Of a stretch of 64,000 nt of DNA, positions 22,991-34,344 are shown in pieces. Positions within the stretch are counted from its first letter, which is position 1. The number at the start of each line of letters is the position of its first letter. The translations under genes were made by a program, and so were the position numbers. Below the pieces are notes generated by a model. It saw only the letters and a program-made list of their open reading frames with translations. It was not told where the DNA came from and did no database searches. Where the stretch lies: NCBI RefSeq assembly GCF_945859705.1, contig NC_079137.1, positions 79,133,150 to 79,197,149 of the forward strand, in the 5' to 3' direction. This DNA comes from Episyrphus balteatus. Taxonomy: Eukaryota; Arthropoda; Insecta; Diptera; Syrphidae.

Positions 22991-25224
22991 GAGCCGGGAG
23001 CAGATTTTTTGCGTGAGAGGTAACCGATTCATATTAATATTAGAATAAGTCCCAGCCATGGTGATGACGAAAACGAACGTCTGCCAGCATGTGTCTGCGC
23101 CTTTGCTGAGAAAAAGTGCATTAAAAGTACATTTTTTCTGAAAATTGATTTAGTGAGGGTAACCACCTGGAAACAATTGGAACCTGACGCCCTCGTCGCC
23201 CTGATTACAAAAACACCCATGACAGACGTTTTAACCGCGCCCAAACACCCGACAGACGAGCCTGAAAACGCGTTTTTTTACGCGTTTTTAGGGATTGGGG
23301 TAACCACCTACAACCAATTGGAACCTGACGCCCTCGTCACCCTGATTACAAAAATACCCATGACAGACGTTTTAACCGCGCCCAAACACTCGACAGACGA
23401 GCCCAAAAACGCGCTTTTTTACGCGTTTTTAGGGATTAGGGTAACCACCTAAAAACAATTGGATTCTGTAGCCCTTGACTCCCTGATTGCAAAAATACCC
23501 ATGACAGACGTTTTAACCGCGCCCAAACACCCGACAGACGAACCCGAAAACGCGATCTTTTACGCGAACGCAAGGGCTTGGGGCAACCACTTAAAATTAG
23601 TCTCATTCTGTTGGTCTTGACTCTCTGATTACAAAAATACCCATGACAGACTTGAAATTAGTCTCATCCTGTAGCCCTTGACTCCCTGATTGCAAAAATA
23701 CCAATGACAGACGTTTTATCCGCGCCCAAACAACCGACAGACGAACCCAGAAACGCGATTAAATTTAATTGAAGATTTTTCTGAACAAAAATTTTTTTCA
23801 AAAATTTTGCTTAAATTTCATACATTTACTAATGCCAAAAGATTGGCTAGGCAATTAAAGGAAAACAACTATTTGAGAGTCATGGACAATCTTCCATCGT
23901 TTAGGCGATAAATGTAATTTTCTCAAAAATTAACTTCAAACACAAAATATTTTGAACACAACGGTCAGCACCTACAATATTTGCATACACGTTTTTAAAA
24001 AGCCAGAATCTCATTTCTACATATTGCATTTATCGCCTAAGAGATGGAAGATTGTCCTTCACTCATATTAAAGGAAAACAACTAAATTGTCCATGACTCT
24101 CAAATAGTTGTTTTCCTTTAATTGCCTAGCCAATCTTTTGGCATTAGTAAATGTATGAAATTTAAGCAAAATTTTTGAAAAAAATTTTTGTTCAGAAAAA
24201 ATTTTCAATTAAATTTAATCGCGTTTTTGGGTTCGTCTGTCGGTTGTTTGGGCGCGGATAAAACGTCTGTCATTGGTATTTTTGCAATCAGGGAGTCAAG
24301 GGCTACAGGATGAGACTAATTTCAAGTGGTTACCCCAAGTCCTTGCTTTTTTATTTCGCGAAAAAGATCGCGGTTTATGACTCGTCTGTTGGGCGTTTGG
24401 ATGGAGGTAAAACGTCTGTCATGGGTATTTTTGCAAACAGGGAGTCAAGGACAACAGGATGAGATTAATTTCAAGTGGTGACCTCAAGTCCTTGGTTTTT
24501 TATTTCGCGAAAAAAGATCGCGATTTAGAACTCGTCTGTTGGGGGTTTGGGCGCAGCTAAAACGTCTGTCATGGGTATTTTTGTAATCAGAGAGTCAAGA
24601 CCAACAGAATGAGACTAATTTTAAGTGGTTGCCCCAAGCCCTTGCGTTCGCGTAAAAGATCGCGTTTTCGGGTTCGTCTGTCGGGTGTTTGGGCGCGGTT
24701 AAAACGTCTGTCATGGGTATTTTTGCAATCAGGGAGTCAAGGGCTACAGAATCCAATTGTTTTTAGGTGGTTACCCTAATCCCTAAAAACGCGTAAAAAA
24801 GCGCGTTTTTGGGCTCGTCTGTCGAGTGTTTGGGCGCGGTTAAAACGTCTGTCATGGGTATTTTTGTAATCAGGGTGACGAGGGCGTCAGGTTCCAATTG
24901 GTTGTAGGTGGTTACCCCAATCCCTAAAAACGCGTAAAAAAACGCGTTTTCAGGCTCGTCTGTCGGGTGTTTGGGCGCGGTTAAAACGTCTGTCATGGGT
25001 GTTTTTGTAATCAGGGCGACGAGGGCGTCAGGTTCCAATTGTTTCCAGGTGGTTACCCTCACTAAATCAATTTTCAGAAAAAATGTACTTTTAATGCACT
25101 TTTTCTCAGCAAAGGCGCAGACACATGCTGGCAGACGTTCGTTTTCGTCATCACCATGGCTGGGACTTACTCTAATATTAATATGAAACGGTTACCTCTC
25201 ACGCAAAAAATCTGCTCCCAGCTC
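22991..25224. mobile_element. Foldback element FB3 with 141-bp subrepeats
   Basis: The inverted termini are GAGCCGGGAGCAGATTTTTT (from 22991) and its near-complement ending at 25224. Each arm carries about 165 bp of single-copy outer sequence followed by tandem 141-bp units beginning GTAACCACCT: about four in the left arm (23159, 23300, 23441, 23585) and about six in the right. The central 480 bp is also an inverted repeat, with about 35 bp extra on the right side. The units are clearly GC-richer than the surroundings, with several CGCG words. Because 141 is divisible by three, identical 99-codon frames run through two units on both strands. This is a by-product of the palindrome, though see findings. 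I could not fix a target duplication. Confidence 0.88.
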
Positions 25225-26369
25225 TCGGTCTATTAGAAAAATCAAATTTTTTTGAGTTTATTTGAACATTTTATTAATAAATACCGTTTAAATTTTACAT
25301 AAATCAAAAAAAAAAATCAAAAATTTTCAAAAAAGGAAAAATGTCCAAAAACGGTAGGTATGGCATTTTTTTCAAAATACAACTTTCTTGGAAACTTTTT
25401 TTTCCTTGGTTAGTTCTAAAATTTAAACGGCTACCAAGCCTAAACTTTTCCTTCAATTAGCGCAACATTCCATCAAATCATTCCATCCTTTTTTTGGAAA
25501 CAAGTGGAACTAAAGATAAGAGAATCTTCAAATAACCAGTTTTACTGTATTCCGATTCCGATAGTTATAAATAAAGTCAAAAAAGTGGCTTAGTGAAAAA
25601 AACATTTGTTTTAATAGGTAAATGTGCAATGCAGGTTTCATTAACACAAACTCCTGATCCCAACAGCGACTAAATTGGGAAAAACCTTAAAATTGTGGGT
25701 TTAAAATTTTTTTTTTGCAATCTTATCAAAAATTTTGGGCTGTTTAGCAAAACGGACTTCACATTCAGATTCAGCATACCAAAATACATTTAGAAAGATT
25801 TGTCTGGCGAAAATAGCTGCATATTTCTTTTTTGCCTTATTTTTTTTTTTTTGGTTTTTTGAATGACTTTTTCAGATTGAAATTGCTATAAAAACCGAAT
25901 ACGGACGTCTTCGGGTGAGATTTTTTTTAAACTATTGCTGAGATTCAATACTATCTAGGAAAACCTATCCGCCAACAGAGGCAGACGGAGGCAGTAGTAA
26001 AAACCTAATTTGAACCTAAAAAGTCACTAAAATTGAATGTTTTCTTGTCAAAAAAATTGTATTCAATTCTTTTTCGCTAAACTAATGTACCATATTGTTT
26101 GTCAATTTATTTTAAGCCTATTTACAAACAAAAATTGATTCAAACCTTTAAATTTTAAGGAAAATAGATCATTTTGAAACTACTTGTATTTTTATCAGTT
26201 TTCACTGTTTTTCAACTTTGAGCTATAATCTCCAGGACCACAATTTTTTTTTTGAAAAACAGTTTTCATTTTCTGATTCTTCAACTAATTTACTGTTAGA
26301 AACACGTGCAGTATCAAAATAAATCGTACTTCCGAAAGTTGGGTTTTTTCCGCCTTTTCCCCACTGTGA
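25225..26369. other. AT-rich sequence, no gene seen
   Basis: Apart from a possible diverged FB2 fragment at about 25745-25805 (CAGATTCAGCATACCAAAAT), I see no element borders or exons. Confidence 0.45.
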
Positions 26370-26492
26370 GACAGACGGACTTTCGGGACCCACTTTTTTG
26401 GCATTCTCTACCATCGTAATGTCATGGAAAAATGTTATCTCAACCTTTTTTTTTTACGAATGCATAACTTGATAATATCTATATCGCAAGTA
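26370..26492 (+). repeat. Dispersed repeat family A, copy A3 (tail only)
   Basis: It carries GAGACAGACGGACTTTCGGG, CCCACTTTTTTGGCATTCTC and CATCGTAATGTCATGG, and ends with ATATCTATATCGCAAGTAAA. This is the intact tail that is interrupted by FB1 in copy A1, so it documents the empty site. Upstream sequence to about 26220 may belong to the same copy but is too diverged to be sure. Confidence 0.75.
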
Positions 26493-27019
26493 AAAAAAAA
26501 ATATTTTTTTAACCTCTTTTCATATTTAAAAGGAATATATCTAATTTTTAGGTTATAAAATAACTTTTTTTGGAGCATAATACTGGGTTTTTTCTAATCT
26601 ACCTCCAACCGGCAAGAAAAAAAGTGTTTTTAATTACCTGTTTAGAACCTCCAACGAGGTTTCTTAATAACCGTCAATAACCGTCGAAAAAGGTTTCCTT
26701 ACTACCTGTATACAACCGTTAGTTAAAATACGTCACCATTACGCTTCGAAATAACATTTATGGAGCATTAAATACTAACCGTTTCTAAACAGTTTCTAAA
26801 TTGACTGATAAAAACAAGTTTTTTGTTACCACGAAAAAACCTAAGTTCGAAATTTACTGACCATTTTAGTAAACAAAGAGGTTCCTGGAACGCCTCTACA
26901 CCGTATTTTATACCAATTTAAAACTTTCTTTGGAAATAACCTGGGGTTATAAATCGGTTTAAACCGACTTTAAACCAAAATTTTTTCCTTGGAAACCCAT
27001 AAATTTCCGTAGTAATTCG

Positions 27020-27240
27020 TCTGAAATTAACGCTCAGCTTAAAAATGTTAAATTTCAGACGAGAGACAAATCATGAATATCATTAAATTTTACTTAAAAC
27101 TAGTAAATTTCAAGAAAACTGATAAATTCCAGCAGAAATTGGGAGAAAACTATTGAATCTTAGCAGAAATCGATTGAAAACTATCAATTTTTAGCTGAAA
27201 CTTCTAAATTTTTTTTGGAATTTGTAGGAAACTACCAAAT
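27020..27240 (-). repeat. Short patch of CAGCAGAAATT phrase repeat, inverted
   Basis: Repeated words such as AATTCCAGCAGAAATTGGG, AATCTTAGCAGAAATCG and AAACTATC match the inverse of the degenerate field at 8395-10290. Four or so units of about 45 bp are visible. Confidence 0.5.
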
Positions 27241-29378
27241 TTCTTTCATCTTATTAAACCCTGCTGGTTCCCCTATGCAATTAAATGTTGTTTTCTGCCT
27301 CTTGACCTCAAAGCTTAACTTGTTTCCTTCTCTTTCTATCGATACAAAATGTCCTCCGTTTGTGACTTTCAACATAAAAGTTTGATTTCTGTGCTGCCAA
27401 AGAACCATGATTTTATCAACGTTACCTTCCAAACTATCTATAAAACCGAAAATTCCATTTTATTTGTAGCTAACCTGCCCTAGAAGTATTGCGAGGTTAA
27501 AATAAATAGAAATTCCTTCCCAATCAAATACCAAAAAATTTGAAGCACCACTTGGAGAATTCTTGGTTGTTTCTTCTTTTAATTGACAAAAAGGTAACCA
27601 AAACCAAAAAAAAAAAATGTTCAATTATTTCCTCTAGCACAAAAATAAACACGCACAAGCGAGTAAATTCTCATTTTCAGTTACTTTTTACATTGACAGA
27701 CATTTTGTTTTGTGTGCTGGTGCTGAATGAAGAGTGAAAAATGGAGGGCGGAAAAGGGGAACTTCCCCCAAAACACATTACCATTTTCTTCATTTCTGTA
27801 TTTGTGTGTGTGTTGAAGTGGTTTAGTGTAGTATTTCAACTGAAGAAATAAAAATTATCATTTTTGTGAGAATAAAAAATGAAACAAAAATATAATCAGC
27901 AAACAAGAATGGGTAAAGTTTTTTCTTTGTCGTTGTTTTCTTATTATTATTATTTTTTTTTTTTTTATTATTCTTTTAGCTTTGTTATTCCTCATTCCTT
28001 TTTTTTTTCGTTCTCTCTTATATCACATTTGTGTCTTTAATTAACTGCTTGGAAACAACTTTATCTCTCAAGTTCATAAAAACAACTCTTCATTCATTTC
28101 ATGCTTATGATTGTGTAAGAGTGTGTTTCCGGTGGGAAAAATGGTGGTGTTGTAGATGGAGCTGCGGAACGTAGGAGGAAAAATACTCAACACGACTGCG
28201 ACGAAGGTTGGTAATGTTTATGAGAAATAATTAAATTGAATGGGTCCCGGGTGAGATACAAAGTCAACCTCATTAGGGCAAAAATGATGTAGAAATGCAG
28301 CGCCAAAAAAAAAAATTTATAAATTTTCTAGGGCACTTTCATATTCGTGCAAATATATTTATTTTAATGAACATAATTATGCACATGGAAAGAAAAGTAA
28401 TGCATTTTTGCTGCTATTGCTGTTGTATGTGTGTGTGTGTGTGTGTGTGTGGTAGGAGATGATGTATTAGAGCAGAGAGTACAGCAAGGACATGGCAGGA
28501 CAGTGTGGACAGAAAATAAATTACAAGTGATTAGAGTTTTGGAAAGTTTTCCTTGAAATACGGTTCGTTTTCGTTCTCTTAGAAATGGTTATGGTTTTGG
28601 GGTACTATATAGAATAGAGTGTCATGGGAAAAAAGGATACAAAGGAGCCAACATTTTTGCTTGTATTTGTGATGTGTATGAAAAGGGTCATAGGTGTAAA
28701 ATGTAAATCCGTATAACGAACGTACAGTGAAATATGTAGTTGTGTATAATGCGGGTTGACATTTTGCAGAAAAGGAAAGGGTCACATGAATTTTTGGTGG
28801 TTTGAGTTGAATTCTGGTGATAAGAAATGAAAAGTTTTTTTTTCAGCAGGAGACAACACGACTAGGCAAAGCTATATAGAACGGAAAGATTATTGCCAGT
28901 TAGGAAATACAAAGGACCAAATGTGGGGACTGAAATTAAATTGAATGTGTTATAGTTGGTAGAGGGTTCTTAGTTTCTGAGAAGATTAAAGCACACACAT
29001 GTAACTGTGTTGAACACATGCGTGTTTGGTTGATTAAAGAGACAACTTACAATTTAAATTGCTTAGGAATTAGGTTTTAAGTTGAATGAGTTGGGACTTT
29101 AGGTAGATATTTTGTGTTCTAAATTATGTCAGAAATTTACTTTAGGTAAGGTAAGGATACAGATACTAATGACTGACATGTTAGGCGTTGAGATATTGTT
29201 GGAAATAAACATAATGTTTTGGTATGTCAAATGGATTTTGTGTTTGTTACTAAAATAGATGAAATGATTGAGTGAAAATTTGGTTACACAATAGATTTGA
29301 AATCAGATAAATTCAAAATGTCGAAACATGTAGGTTTTAAACAAAAATTAGTGTTTATTGATAAACAACAGTAATAGT
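27241..29378. other. Unique sequence; TG microsatellite; no gene supported
   Basis: It contains (TG)n at about 28426-28451 and a long T tract near 27950-27970. A 75-codon frame on the minus strand (about 27235-27455) looks unusually protein-like for this window and is discussed under findings, but it has no supporting splice signals that I trust. Confidence 0.45.
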
Positions 29379-30493
29379 CGGAGAGGCGACCGTCGAGTTA
29401 CTTAGCTCATAGTTTAGAGGTTAAAATTAGTGTCAAATGAAAGATAAGTTGATACTGAAAATAAAAAAATAAAGTTGCCACTTCCAAAATGGGAACTTCC
29501 ATGTGGCAACCCTATTTTAAAGGAAAAATTGTCACATAACTAATACATTCATATCTTTGTTATTTGGCCCGATAAAAGTTTTTTTCAAATGCCAAACGAA
29601 AGTCAAAATATTAAAAAAAAATAATAAAATAATATAAAGAACGTAACCCTACAAATGTGGCAACCCCATTCAAATGAATACAACACTGACAAAATCTTCT
29701 TTGAACAAAACAGTATAACTTTTTATGCACTACAAAGCTAAACTATACGCCATATTTTAGATAATACTCCCTTCTATCTAAAAAATGTCGGGTGCCACCT
29801 CGCAAATGCAGACAAGTACTCGGCAACCCTATGCAAATGCTAAAAAACCCAAAAATCACTTATTTTTTGGCCAAAGTGTATAATATTTATAGAGTTAAAG
29901 GCTGTAAAATACATCATGTTTAGCTTAGACTCTCTTCTATCTAAAAAATGTCGGGTGCCACCCCGCAAATGCAGACAAGTACTCGGCAACCTTATCCAAA
30001 TGCCAAAAAACAAGTGATTTTTGCGTTTTTTTAGCATTTTAGTAGGGTTGCCGAGTACTTGTCTGCATTTGCGGGGTGGCACCCGACATTTTTTAGATAG
30101 AAGAGAGTATTATCTAAAATATGGTGTTTAGTTTAGTTTTCTAGTGCATAAAAAGTTATACTGTTTTGTTCAAAGAAGATTTTTGTCAGTGTTGTTTTCA
30201 TTTGGATGGGGTTGCTACATTTGTAGGGTTACGTTCTTTATATTATTTTATTATTTTTTTTTAGTATTTTGGCTTTCGTTTGGCCTTTCAAAATTGTTTT
30301 TTATCTGGCCAAACAACAAAGATATGAATGTATTAGTTATGTGACAATTTTTCCTTTAAAATAGGGTTGCCACATGGAAGTTCCCATTTTAGAAGTGGCA
30401 ACCCTATTTTTTTATTTTCAGTATCAACTTATCTTTCATTTGACACTAATTTTAACCTCTAACCTTATGAGCTAAGTAACTCGACGGTCTCCG
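29379..30493. mobile_element. Foldback element FB4 (palindrome with GTTGCC motifs)
   Basis: Inverted arms run from CGGAGA (29379; five extra bases in the left copy) and CCGTCGAGTTACTTAGCTCA to the complement ending at 30493. They include GTTGCCACTT, GGAACTTCCATGTGGCAACC and AACAAAGATATGAATGTATT read in opposite directions. A GC-richer motif, AAAATGTCGGGTGCCACC followed by GCAAATGCAGACAAGTACTC, occurs forward at about 29785 and 29945 and reversed at about 30045-30095, so the middle has one extra copy. The centre is near 29936. No target duplication or transposase was identified. A diverged relative lies at 11690-11885. Confidence 0.82.
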
Positions 30494-30514
30494 CTTGGGC
30501 TATAATAGGAGGTA

Positions 30515-31045
30515 AAAGTATGGGGCACTGTTATTCGGTGAAAAAACTGTTTTAGAAACCCAATTTTTTTCAGACGTTCATGTATAAATCAATCTCACAT
30601 ATGAGTCCTTTCAGTTAAAGGTGTTTTGCTAACTTTCAAAAATTCCTAAAAATAAAAAAAACACAACACCCAAAAATACCAGAAACCGAAAATAGGTGTT
30701 TTTTTTTTCGAAAATTAGAGCCCTAGAAAATAATCTTTATCAAATGTGTAATTTTTGAATTATCTTTCCTTTGGAATAACTAAAATGTATGTACAAAATT
30801 TGTCCCTACCTATAATAACTTTTTATTCGAAGTTCTTTGCCTTGCATGCATAACTCAGTATTGAAAATTCTTTGAATTGATGGCAGCATCCACGAAGTTT
30901 TTAGCAGTGCAAACAAAAATTTCAATTAAAAATTAAAAATAAACTATTAAAGATACAAAAATCTTCTATACCTAATTTGAAAGATAACAACCTAAAGTTG
31001 AATACATTAGAAGAATTTTAAAAATTTTCTTCATTATTTAATAGA
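30515..31045 (+). repeat. Dispersed repeat family C, copy 1
   Basis: Landmarks GTTATTCGGTGAAAAA (about 30530), ACACCCAAAAATACC (about 30668) and TTTGTCCCTACCTATAATAA (about 30800) recur in the same order on the opposite strand at 40445-40140. The two copies are considerably diverged between landmarks. They flank the B-repeat/FB5 block in inverted orientation. Confidence 0.5.
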
Positions 31046-31250
31046 AAATAAAATGCACGACTAGGGTCGCACGTACTTGCTCTTGCAGCTCAAAGCACTT
31101 TTATGTTAGTCTACTTGTAGATTTTAAAAGCTGGATCTAAATTTAAAAAAATAAAATGCACGACTGGGGTCGCACGTACTTGCTCTTGCAGTTCAAAGCA
31201 CTTTTATGTTAGTCTACTTGTAGATTTTAAAAGCTGGCTCTAAATTTAAA
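31046..31250 (+). repeat. Family B head, two tandem 103-bp units
   Basis: Two nearly identical units begin AAAATGCACGACT(A/G)GGGTCG, continue with CACGTACTTGCTCTTGCAG, and end in a shared TGTAGATTTTAAAAGCTGG segment. The head is clearly homologous to the head of family A (ATGCACGACTGGGTCGCACG). A and B are therefore one superfamily. Confidence 0.88.
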
Positions 31251-31741
31251 AAAAAATTGATATTGAGGAAGAGCCGACATTTAGGGCATGAAAAATTTTT
31301 TTTTTGTTATTTGACTTTTTTGAGAAAAAATAAAAATGCTGTTTTATTGCCACTGCTTTAAATATTACGTATACAAAGTTTAATCAAAATCGTTAGAGCC
31401 GTTTTCGAGAAATTCGCAATATCGTATTTTTTTGTATGGGAGGTATACGTTCTAAACGAGATATAAAAAAACAAAAAAAAACCAAGTTTCAGAATTCTAT
31501 AAAAATCATCTGTACCAAATTTGAAGAAAATCCGTCCACCCGTTTAGGCTGTGGAAATGTGTACAGATGGACGCACAACCGCACAGACGCACAGACGCAC
31601 AGACGCACAGACGTACAGACGCACGGACGGAATTGCGAGACCCACTTTTTTGAAATTCTCCATCATCGTAATGTTGGTTTTGATTAAAACCTCAAATTTT
31701 TTTTTCGACACGAAACCAATACTTGCCCTATAGAGCAAGTA
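31251..31741 (+). repeat. Dispersed repeat family B, body copy B1
   Basis: From GATATTGAGGAAGAGCCGAC it runs through AAAATCGTTAGAGCCGTTTT and a (CGCACAGA)n tract (31573-31625). It then passes GAGACCCACTTTTTTGAAA and ends with CCCTATAGAGCAAGTA, which pairs with TACTTGCTCT in the head. It is followed immediately by a second copy (B2), making a tandem duplication of about 490 bp. At 31263-31280 it preserves the uninterrupted site into which FB5 inserted in B2. Open frames over this region translate the (CGCACAGA)n repeat and are not genes. Confidence 0.85.
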
Positions 31742-31762
31742 AAAATTGATATTGGGGAAGAG

Positions 31763-31771
31763 CCGACATTT
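31763..31771. other. Left 9-bp target-site duplication of FB5
   Basis: CCGACATTT immediately precedes the first base of FB5 and is repeated exactly at 39512-39520 after its last base. It is single in the uninterrupted copy B1. Confidence 0.92.
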
Positions 31772-32400
31772 AGATGCTCCCAGATAGCCATTTTAATTTT
31801 TAAAAAATCAACTTTTTGAATTTTTTTTTATGCCATTCGTTTGTGATTCGTTTGTGACTGTTTGTGACAGCAATAAAAAGTTTTGTGACTCGCTAGTTTT
31901 TTAGTTATTAACAAATTAAAAAAAAAGTACCAGTTAGCCATTTTTTTTTTCAAAACTGAAATTTTATGGACTTTTTTATACTCATTCGATCAGAAATCGT
32001 TTGTGACTCCCGAATATATCAATAAAATCGTTTGTGACAACTTAGTTTTCGAGAAAAATAAGAAAAACTAATTAAATTTCACCACACTTTCATTTTGTTT
32101 ATCAATATGGGCGGAGCTATGTATAGGATTCATGATGCTGAGGTGAGTTTTTATACTTTGAGGTGAGCAACATGTTGCAAATGTATACAAGTATAGGAGA
32201 TTGATTGTAAGCAAAAACGACTGTTGTTTCTACTTCAATGAAGGGAAATGGAGTTTGAATTTTTAATTATTAATCAAAATAAGTCAGCGACTACCATTTT
32301 CATCTAAACTCTTATGGCTTAACCTTATCTAATGTTTAACTTCATTCTATTGAAAATTGTTAACATATTTCGAATTTACTAACAAAATCGTTTGTGGTTT

Positions 32401-34344
32401 AACAAATTGTTTGTGATAGCCTATTTTCCAAAATCTTTCTGTGGCTGGTCTAAATTTTTACTCATTCCCTTTGAAATTGTTTAAACTAATAGAATTTTCT
32501 AAAGAAATCGTTTGTGACAACCTAATTTGTTTGTGATAGCCTATTTTCCAAAATCTTTCTGTGGCTGGTCTAAATTTTTACTCATTCCCTTTGAAATTGT
32601 TTAAACTATTAGAATTTACCAAAGAAATCGTTTGTGACAACCTAGTTTGTTTGTGATAGCCTATTTTCCAAAATCTTTTTGTGGCTGATCTAAATTTTTA
32701 CTCATTCCATTTGAAATTGTTTAAACGAATAGAATTTTCTAAAGAAATCGTTTGTGACAACCTAGTTTGTTTGTGATAGCCTATTTTCCAAAATCTTTCT
32801 GTGGCTGGTCTTAATTTTTACTCATTCCCTTTGAAATTGTTTAAACGAATAGAATTTACCAAAGAAATCGTTTGTGACAACCTAGTTTGTTTGTGATAGC
32901 CTATTTTCCAAAATCTTTCTGTGGCTGGTCTAAATTTTTACTCATTCCCTTTGAAATTGTTTAAACTATTAGAATTTACCAAAGAAATCGTTTGTGACAA
33001 CCTAGTTTGTTTGTGATAGCCTATTTTCCAAAATCTTTCTGTGGCTGGTCTAAATTTTTACTCATTCCATTTGAAATTGTTTAAACGAATAGAATTTTCT
33101 AAAGAAATCGTTTGTGACAACCTAGTTTGTTTGTGATAGCCTATTTTCCAAAATCTTTCTGTGGCTGGTCTAAATTTTTACTCATTCCATTTGAAATTGT
33201 TTAAACGAATAGAATTTACCAAAGAAATCGTTTGTGACAACCTAGTTTGTTTGTGATAGCCTATTTTCCAAAATCTTTCTGTGGCTGGTCTTAATTTTTA
33301 CTCATTCCCTTTGAAATTGTTTAAACGAATAGAATTTACCAAAGAAATCGTTTGTGACAACCTAGTTTGTTTGTGATAGCCTATTTTCCAAAATCTTTCT
33401 GTGGCTGGTCTAAATTTTTACTCATTCCCTTTGAAATTGTTTAAACTATTAGAATTTACCAAAGAAATCGTTTGTGACAACCTAGTTTGTTTGTGATAGC
33501 CTATTTTCCAAAATCTTTCTGTGGCTGGTCTAAATTTTTACTCATTCCATTTGAAATTGTTTAAACGAATAGAATTTTCTAAAGAAATCGTTTGTGACAA
33601 CCTAGTTTGTTTGTGATAGCCTATTTTCCAAAATCTTTCTGTGGCTGGTCTAAATTTTTACTCATTCCATTTGAAATTGTTTAAACGAATAGAATTTACC
33701 AAAGAAATCGTTTGTGACAACCTAGTTTGTTTGTGATAGCCTATTTTCCAAAATCTTTCTGTGGCTGGTCTAAATTTTTACTCATTCCCTTTGAAATTGT
33801 TTAAACTATTAGAATTTACCAAAGAAATCGTTTGTGACAACCTAGTTTGTTTGTGATAGCCTATTTTCCAAAATCTTTCTGTGGCTGGTCTAAATTTTTA
33901 CTCATTCCATTTGAAATTGTTTAAACGAATAGAATTTTCTAAAGAAATCGTTTGTGACAACCTAGTTTGTTTGTGATAGCCTATTTTCCAAAATCTTTCT
34001 GTGGCTGGTCTAAATTTTTACTCATTCCCTTTGAAATTGTTTAAACTATTAGAATTTACCAAAGAAATCGTTTGTGACAACCTAGTTTGTTTGTGATAGC
34101 CTATTTTCCAAAATCTTTCTGTGGCTGGTCTAAATTTTTACTCATTCCCTTTGAAATTGTTTAAACTAATAGAATTTTCTAAAGAAATCGTTTGTGACAA
34201 CCTAGTTTGTTTGTGATAGCCTATTTTCCAAAATCTTTCTGTGGCTGGTCTAAATTTTTACTCATTCCCTTTGAAATTGTTTAAACTATTAGAATTTACC
34301 AAAGAAATCGTTTGTGACAACCTAGTTTGTTTGTGATAGCCTTT
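32401..34344 (+). repeat. FB5 left-arm array, 16 units of 120 bp
   Basis: Each 120-bp unit reads through ATCGTTTGTGACAACCTAGT, TTGTTTGTGATAGCCTATTT, TCCAAAATCTTTCTGTGGCT and TTTTTACTCATTCC. Units differ at a few diagnostic positions (CCCT or CCAT; AAACGAAT, AAACTATT or AAACTAAT; TTTTCTAAAG or TTTACCAAAG). Four consecutive units at about 32762-33241 repeat with the same combination of variants at about 33242-33721, so a 480-bp higher-order unit has been copied. The last unit decays near 34344. Confidence 0.95.

Noticed and set aside
31436..31738. Overlapping open frames rich in R, T, D, H and V
   Set aside because: They translate the (CGCACAGA)n tract of repeat family B on both strands; the same frames occur at 39687-40031.
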